Positions 57,832 to 64,000 of a stretch of DNA of 64,000 bases are shown here, piece after piece. Numbering within the stretch: position 1 is the first letter of the stretch; each line of letters starts with the position of its first letter. Origin of the DNA: Dendrophyllia cribrosa (lineage: Eukaryota; Cnidaria; Anthozoa; Scleractinia; Dendrophylliidae). Under the pieces are notes generated by a model. The model did not search any database and was not told the DNA's origin. It saw only the letters and a list, made by a program, of their open reading frames with translations. The position numbers and the translations under genes are program-made. The DNA lies in NCBI GenBank assembly GCA_024195265.1, contig JAJLRJ010000006.1:11926139-11990138 (forward strand), given 5' to 3'.

Positions 57832-59030
57832 CTATAATTATTTAAAAAGAAAAATTGCAAATTAAAAAAATATTAACAAAAAATGCAGGTTTTTTTCCAC
57901 TCACTATTAATAATAATTGAAGGGCTGAGAATAACACGGTGCTTTGTGACGTTTTGAGTGTTTTTTTTTTCATTATTTTTGTTTAAAAATTGTTGATTTC
58001 TCGTGTACAGGCTTGTTTTGGTGTCGTAAACATTTCCTAAGTGTCGAATTGGCACTAACATTAAGGAGTTTGACAAATTTTACCTGCAAAAAAGAAGAGT
58101 TCTGGCCCTCTAGTGCTTTGACTGTACAATCCGACCGTAGTTCCCTCCAAAACTGCAGCTAGAAGTTTCTAAACAACGCCATTACTAAAAGCAGAATGGT
58201 CATGAGAATATGCGACTGCAATGCTCCTGACCCGCGTCAATGACCTGAACGAACATAACATTATTTAAGGCGGGCTTATCGGTGGCGTTTGCCACTTGCG
58301 ACAACATGGCTGAACAGCAAACAACTCAGTGGTTGAGCGCTGGTTTAAGCCATGTTTAAGGCCCGCTTGGCGATGGAAGGACATCATGGAGTCCGGAAAT
58401 CCTTAAGTCTCTAGCACCTCTCAAAGAAACGAGTCGTGTTTCTTGTCGTACCTTGTGTCTAAAGCACCATTTAGCGCTCGTGGTGAAAAATGGACTTTGG
58501 TGGACAAGACGAGCCGGCGGGAAAGTCTGCAATCATTTCGGATCAGAAAAGAGGTAGCGTTGTGAGTTGTGGCCCATTTGCCATCCCGTGCCGTAGTAGA
58601 AATGCCCGATATCCGAAGTGCTTCCAGACTTATAATATTTTGCTAGAATTTTTGGGGGCGGGAACTCCATTTCGGATTTGCCATAGAATTTCCCGACATG
58701 CTTTGCGACAGTGGCAGATAGGTCCGCTATGCGTGGTCGGGCACTTGAAATATAGCTTTGGGCAGCTCGAAGTGAGTTCTTGCTGGCCGGCCGAAGTTGG
58801 GCAAGGCAGGCAAAGGCTATGAGCCGGCAGCGGAGAACCGGGAGTGCTTCCTAAGAGGTCAGTAAGGGAGATGGTGCGAAACTTAGTGGCTGACTATTGG
58901 CGATAAAATGAAGCAATTTTGAGGGAATGAACTTCAGTTCTGGATTTTTTTTTATTGAGCGGGATTTAGCGGCATCTGTTCAGTGCCAACAGCTACCTGC
59001 GGCTTACAAACGACTTGTCAACAAAACAGA
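57832..59030. other. Upstream intron or flank of the Roco gene; no exon recognised
   Basis: A 110-codon plus-strand frame at 58,490-58,822 shows no known domain. G+C rises at 58,150-58,880. Missing 5' exons of the Roco gene must lie here or beyond the window. Confidence 0.4.
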
Positions 59031-59034
59031 CAAA

Positions 59035-59340
59035 CAATAGACTGAACTCACCAACAAATTTGACTAACAATTTGACTACAGAAATTACACTAACAATACA
59101 CAGATCGAAACGCACCTATCACTGACTTGAGTCTCAGTCTACAGCCAATAACTTCGTGGCTAAACTGACCAATGACAGCTATAACCAGACGTATATAACA
59201 TCAACTGACTATTCACAATTCACATGACTCTGAAGATGACTTCCGCTCAGGTTGTCGAAACGTCAGTCAATGTCAACAACAACAGATCTTTTCAGAACTA
59301 CACTCACCCGGACGATCACTAACGACAGACTACTAAATAT
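59035..59340. repeat. Dispersed repeat, copy 2 (shared with 3.7-4.04 kb)
   Basis: AATAGACTGAACTCACC...GATGACTTCCGCTCAGGTTG...CGGACGATCAC, in the same order as copy 1. Confidence 0.55.
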
Positions 59341-59369
59341 TTAATTGATTAATCAAAATTATTCCTTAA

Positions 59370-59575
59370 CCCTTTCACTCCCAAGAGTGCCAAACATCAA
59401 AATTCAAGAAAAATCCCAAATTTCATTTTGTAAAATATCACAAAACAAATGGTACCATGCAAAAGTACTGCCGAAGAGGTTTCATTTGAATGGTCACACC
59501 ATAGGTTTTCGTCCACAGAATCAAAAGTTAGAACAACAATACATGTCTCCATAACTGACTCTGGGAGTGAAAGGG
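59370..59575. mobile_element. piggyBac-like MITE family CCCTTTCACTCCC, copy 2
   Basis: TTAA at 59366-59369 and 59576-59579; nearly identical to the copy at 54,851. Confidence 0.88.
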
Positions 59576-59748
59576 TTAAAGACCCAGTATTGCCCATTAT
59601 GCTTCACGCGCCTCTGTTATTGTTTTGGTTTGCACAGGAGTGAGGTTTCTATTGTTCTTCGTTGTTTTGCTTTTCTCGCGGCAAAGATTATATCTCGTGG
59701 ATGGAAATGTCGTGCTTCTGTTCTTTCCTAACTTATCATTCACGGATT

Positions 59749-61289
59749 ATGGATAGTGCATTCTCAATTCCTGTATTATCAGAAGGAAGTGCCGCAGAAA
59801 ATGTAGTGGTAAATGCGTACGGATCGATCTTTGAAGACCAAGAAGCTACTAACAATACTACAACAGAGGTTTGTATGTGCGACGATGAAAAATTCTCACT
59901 TTTTATGTGGTTTCAGTTGATTTTGTGAAGTCCACCGCTTGTCTTTTCGTTGCTAATATCAATCTATATTCACGCTTCAAATTTTAGGACCGAACATTCT
60001 GTGACTGCAAAGGCCAGTGCGCCAGGGAAAAAGGTAGAGGTGCTTGCAAATGTCGCGGGGAAACCTGAAATGTCACGACCTTTGTGCTTGCCACAAAGGC
60101 AAATGCAAGAATAAGGTTAAGTCTCTACATGTATTTGCAAAGTATGTCTGTTTTATGGTGCGCTTTTTTCATTGCTCTCCCACCTTTTTATTTCAGGCAA
60201 ATGATGATGAAGCTGCGAGGTTGGAAGACAACCCCAATCCGCGAATGTAAACAACGGTGAATTGCGGTTCGAGGAAGTTTAGAATTACAACATGCAGAGA
60301 CCGAGATAAAGGTCAGATCGCAGAGGAATTTTTCTATAATTTGAGCAGTCATATTAGGATTAACAAACATCCCTTGGTAACAAATGGTTTGGCAGGTTTT
60401 CATCTAAGTAGCTACGTATGAGTTCACGAGCGAATGATGCTAAAAGGTGTCACAAATTTTGACATGCAAATGCACAGGATGTGAATGGAAATTTACATTT
60501 ATGATGATCTGGAAAATAAACCAATTCAGAGAAATTTTTCTATAATTTAAGCAGTTATATTGGGATTAACAAACATGCCTTGGTAACAAATGGTTTGGCA
60601 GGTTTTCATCGAAGTAGCTACGTGTGAGTTCACAAGCTAGTGATGCTAAAAGGAGTTAAAGGTGACAAATTTTGACATGCAAATGCACAGGATGTGAATG
60701 GAATTGTGTTCAGGATCCCTCCACCTCGTACTTATTTGTCATAGTTATGAAGTCAGGCATTTTTTTGTGATAAAATATTGTTTTGTTTTTTAGGAATTTC
60801 TAGCAACTCTTGACCCTGTAATTAAGGACAGGATTCTGGTCAACCTTTTGAGAATGGGTATAGAGGAAGCCTCGGCTTTGCAAAAAAGTTAGCCAATGAA
60901 CACCCAGAGGATCCAGAACCACCATCAGAGGATACACCAGAGTGGTGCAAGTGTAGAGTATGCCGCCCAATGCCTGATGAACAGGAAAATGTTTGCTGCA
61001 AAACGTTGACATGCATCACCAGCTACACTTCTTTTTCGAACATTTGTTTAGACAGAGATATTTTGGAAGTCTGCATCAAAGCTCGATGTGGCATTCGTGC
61101 AGATTGATTTCAATTTTAGTATCTAAAGCTTCCGGAAAGCTGGTTATCGGCAGTTTGCACTGTGGCGATATGGTAAACTGGGATGGGGAAAGAGAAGGGT
61201 CATCCCTGCATGTGCTGTGCGTAGGATACGAGCCCAATATCCTGTGCCAGATGGAAGATACATGGGGTTCAGAACAAATTAAGTATTCT
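59749..61289 (+). pseudogene. Broken gene with CXC cysteines and P2X7-like ballast domain
   Basis: Four exons: 59749-59868 (MDSAFSIPVLSEG..., donor GAG|GTTTGT), 59988-60115 (FCDCKGQCAREKGRGACKCR, then KCHDLCACHKGKCKNK in the next frame), 60197-60250 (ANDDEAARLEDNPNPRM) and 60794-61289. The last contains PEWCKCRVCRPMPDEQENVC, ICLDRDILEVCIKARCGIRA and IPACAVRRIRAQYPVPDGRY, the signature of the P2X7 receptor cytoplasmic ballast domain, which in cnidarians also occurs without the channel. Breaks: exon 2 is 128 bases between phase-0 introns; exon 3 ends in TAA where a donor is expected; an A-run slip follows ASALQK; and a shift plus TAA fall before FRKAGYRQF. No transmembrane channel part is present. 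The start codon is uncertain because in-frame ATGs occur upstream. Confidence 0.75.
60316..60715. repeat. About 210-bp tandem duplication in an intron of the P2X7-like pseudogene
   Basis: Each unit contains AACAAATGGTTTGGCAGG and CAAATTTTGACATGCAAATG; the second unit has small insertions. Confidence 0.9.
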
Positions 61290-61391
61290 AAGTCCACATT
61301 GGTTATTCTCTCAGAGCCCATTAACACTATGACAATTTTTTTGTACATAAAATTTTTTTACCCGAAAATGTTTGCTTAGCCTAAGATGTGT

Positions 61392-61535
61392 TAGAGTATT
61401 TTTCTTCAGACCGTGAAATACTTTCTAGTAGTTAGTGTATAATAGTCAAATAGACACAAAATAAAACAATGGGAATAAGATCTACTAACCTCTATTTAAG
61501 TGTACTATTTCACGGTCTGAGGAAAATCACTCTAA
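61392..61535. mobile_element. Hairpin element, 30-bp arms
   Basis: TTAGAGTATTTTTCTTCAGA and the inverse ending GGAAAATCACTCTAA; CCGTGAAATA pairs with TATTTCACGG. Confidence 0.75.
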
Positions 61536-61873
61536 TGTTCATTCTTTTAGTGATTCTGATATTGTTTAGCTTGAAGATTAAAGTTGAAAAATGATCACTT
61601 ATAAGTACCAGGTACATGTATTTTATTGCTCAGAAATAAATATTGAAATAACTAATTAAAAAGTCTTCTACAAAAAGAGAGGGGAGGCCTCTGTTTCCAC
61701 CAAATTATTCTAGTGAAAACAAACAAATGAAAAAGAAACAAAAAATAATTACTGTAAGAAAAAGTCAAGGGGTCAAGTCATCTTTAGCTTGTTTATAAAC
61801 ACATTCTCCTTTTGTAGCTAGCACATGCACAATGGATTGTTGTAAAGTTTTTACCGATTAAATAAATTAATAA

Positions 61874-62046
61874 GTGGAATACTGATCAACTGCTAGATTC
61901 TCCTTCCAGTTTGTTTTGTTTGGAATAAGGCTCTAAGTGACTCCTGATTTATAGCCAAATTCTCCCTTTATTACATGAGCATATACAAGACAAACTGGAA
62001 GGAGAATCTAGCAGTTGATCAGAAGTCACTTAGGGCTTTATTCCAC
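61874..62046. mobile_element. Hairpin element with rearranged arm
   Basis: TGATCAACTGCTAGATTCTC pairs with GAGAATCTAGCAGTTGATCA, but GGAATAAGGCTCTAAGTGAC sits inside the left arm while its partner sits outside the right arm. Confidence 0.75.
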
Positions 62047-62270
62047 TCACCCCTTCAATTGCTCACCAGTGAAGTTTTATTCTTTATGCCAAATGATAGT
62101 ATGTATATTTTGGCACACTATTAATAAAAAGGTAACGGCATTTTACACAAATAAAATACCTGTAACAATTGCCTAAAAGACAGAGTTTAGCTCTTGTTTT
62201 GACTATTCTAGCTCCTCTCAGTAACCACCCATACAAAATCCTATTCTAATTCTGTTTCAAACTCCGCATA

Positions 62271-62432
62271 CACAGCTATTTCAATTAACGTTGTCGGATG
62301 AAAGCTCAAAGCCAAGACCGCAAGGTAGTATGGTTAGTTGTACATAAATAGCCATTGCATAGAAATCCCATACTACCTTGCGGTCTTGGCTTTTCGACTT
62401 TTTCATCCGACAACGTTAACTGAAATAGCTGT
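62271..62432. mobile_element. Hairpin element, about 60-bp arms
   Basis: TTTCAATTAACGTTGTCGGA and the inverse TCCGACAACGTTAACTGAAA; AAGACCGCAAGGTAGTATGG pairs with CCATACTACCTTGCGGTCTT up to one base. Confidence 0.85.
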
Positions 62433-63022
62433 ATACACAATCCTCAATATACATTTACAATGATCTGGAAAATAGTCAAATTAAGTAAATTTCCAGCAGT
62501 TAAGTTTAGAACAGATATAGATCAATCTTATTTTTTTTAATTTCATATATAACAAGAGGAAACTGCAGTACTAAAATTTCTAATTTTCAAAAAATATTGC
62601 ACCCACACAACCTGCAGTGCACAAAATTAATATAATTTCATAACAATAGTGAGTTTAGGTACAGTGGAACCCCGCCTATCTGACCCCAAATGGCCCACAA
62701 AAGATCATACTGGATAAATGGAGTGGCAGGATAAAGGGGTTCCCTGAAGGGAATAAAGGGGTTCCCTAGTAAAAGTTAAGTCAGTCTATAACAGCAGATA
62801 CCATACTTAAGGGTTGGCCATAAGGCAAAGTTTAAATTTATTCTTGAATGTTACTGGTTTCTTTTGTCTTCATGGAAAACCTAGAAGGTGCCTTCATCAG
62901 CTCTTCTGTTGATGGCAGGGCCTTCATGGCAAGGGTGGGAGCAATCTTAGTGTTTTGGATTGAACTCGTCAACATCAGACCGGGCTGAATAGCTGCCTTC
63001 AAATCCTCTGCGTGGGTCCAAC

Positions 63023-63089
<67 letters not shown>

Positions 63090-64000
63090 GGGGTCATAAT
63101 TATTCCGCGAGACATTCACTTATAGGAGCAACTGATGAGGTTCACCTTAGAACCGAAACTTGAGTCTTGCTTAAGACAGAATGTAAAGGCTAAAGCTATG
63201 AAGGCTTTAAAATTTATTTGCGAACTGCAGGAGTCGCGCAGGCTCATCAACACTTTTTAATTCTGGATTCAAATGACTGTTCTGCTTGCTAGTGCTTGGG
63301 CTTGAACCTGTAACATCAACCTCTTTGCAAAAGGAAACCCAATAATAACATTGATGTTAGGCTAATATCAAGCGGTATGAATGTTAACTAAAGAGATGCT
63401 ATGAAAGATGCTACATCTCCATTGAACTGAGTGTTTATGATCTTTTAGACAAGTCTGATAGAAGGCTTTATACTAAGATTATCAAGGATGGAATCTTTCC
63501 AGGATGAATACCACCCATTACATTCTACCTGACTGTAAAATACTCATCTCAGTAGTTAGTACCTGTCACACACAGGTGAGATACTAATAATAAACCAAGG
63601 TAAAAACAGGAGTTGAGTCAAGTAAAATTTATTACACTCATAAGACATTAGTGCATACTGTTCGGATCAGCAATTCTATAATATACTGTATATACACTGT
63701 ACTGTATATATCACAGCAAAAGGAACAAAATGACGAAAACAGTAAGTTCTTATATACCTGAACATGCAGACTGCCACAAGGGCAATATAGTTTAGGAAAC
63801 CAAAACAACACTTCAAAAACACTGCTCAAAGGTGCATAAAAATAAAAATTAATACCGGCCGCTAAACAACTCTAAGTGCAAGTAAATACACAAATTGAAA
63901 TTATTTTGTCCAATGCAATGAAACGAATCGCAAAAAAACTCTCGAGCTTACCTAGGTGATCGCTGTGAGTTTTCCGTTGGAATATAAAGCAGAAATTCGG
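62433..64000. other. No gene supported
   Basis: The minus-strand frame at 62,838-63,119 runs through the ATT microsatellite and has no recognised domain. The rest is A+T-rich. Confidence 0.4.
63022..63089. repeat. (ATT)n microsatellite
   Basis: About 22 uninterrupted units. Confidence 0.95.

Noticed and set aside
58490..58822. 110-codon plus-strand frame
   Set aside because: No recognisable domain and no upstream exon in phase; probably chance in a G+C-richer patch.

Overview
This is a eukaryotic, A+T-rich, intron-containing window. The gene content (a Roc-COR GTPase fused to a glycosyltransferase, a P2X7-ballast-type pseudogene, a Gly-rich secreted-type protein) and the density of small inverted-repeat transposons fit an anthozoan cnidarian (coral or sea anemone). 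That assignment is inference: no organelle, rRNA or marker gene is present to prove it.

Layout. 1-5.7 kb (+): 3' half of a glycine-rich protein gene, five visible exons, all introns phase 1, ending at a stop and a poly(A) signal. 5.7-9.4 kb: repeats. 9.4-12.8 kb (-): a complete two-exon gene for a secreted papain-fold (C10/C39-like) cysteine peptidase, 580 aa, whose intron carries nested DNA transposons. 12.8-29.8 kb: gene-poor, built of diverged repeat copies and nested miniature elements; several insertions have an uninserted paralogous copy in the window that shows the target site (TTAA or TAA). 29.8-30.5 kb (-): truncated, frameshifted second copy of the peptidase. 30.5-34.6 kb: CAGT-type arrays in opposite orientation and three near-identical 120-bp palindromes.

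34.7-57.8 kb (-): the main object, a multi-exon Roco-family gene whose 5' end lies outside the window. In order it encodes a Roc GTPase with an acidic SDDYSD-repeat insert, COR, a Cys-rich segment, a full GT4-type glycosyltransferase domain and a short tail encoded by a duplicated exon module. Splice sites and phases join over 10 exons and the last one is followed by a poly(A) signal. Its introns hold many transposon-like insertions, including a degenerate tyrosine recombinase and a 2.9-kb inverted-repeat element.

59.7-61.3 kb (+): a decayed gene with CXC-type cysteines and a P2X7-like cytoplasmic ballast domain, broken by single-base deletions and a stop. 61.3-64 kb: hairpin elements and microsatellites, no supported gene.

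Exon boundaries were read by eye from reading frame, GT/AG sites and phase. They have not been checked against transcripts or databases.
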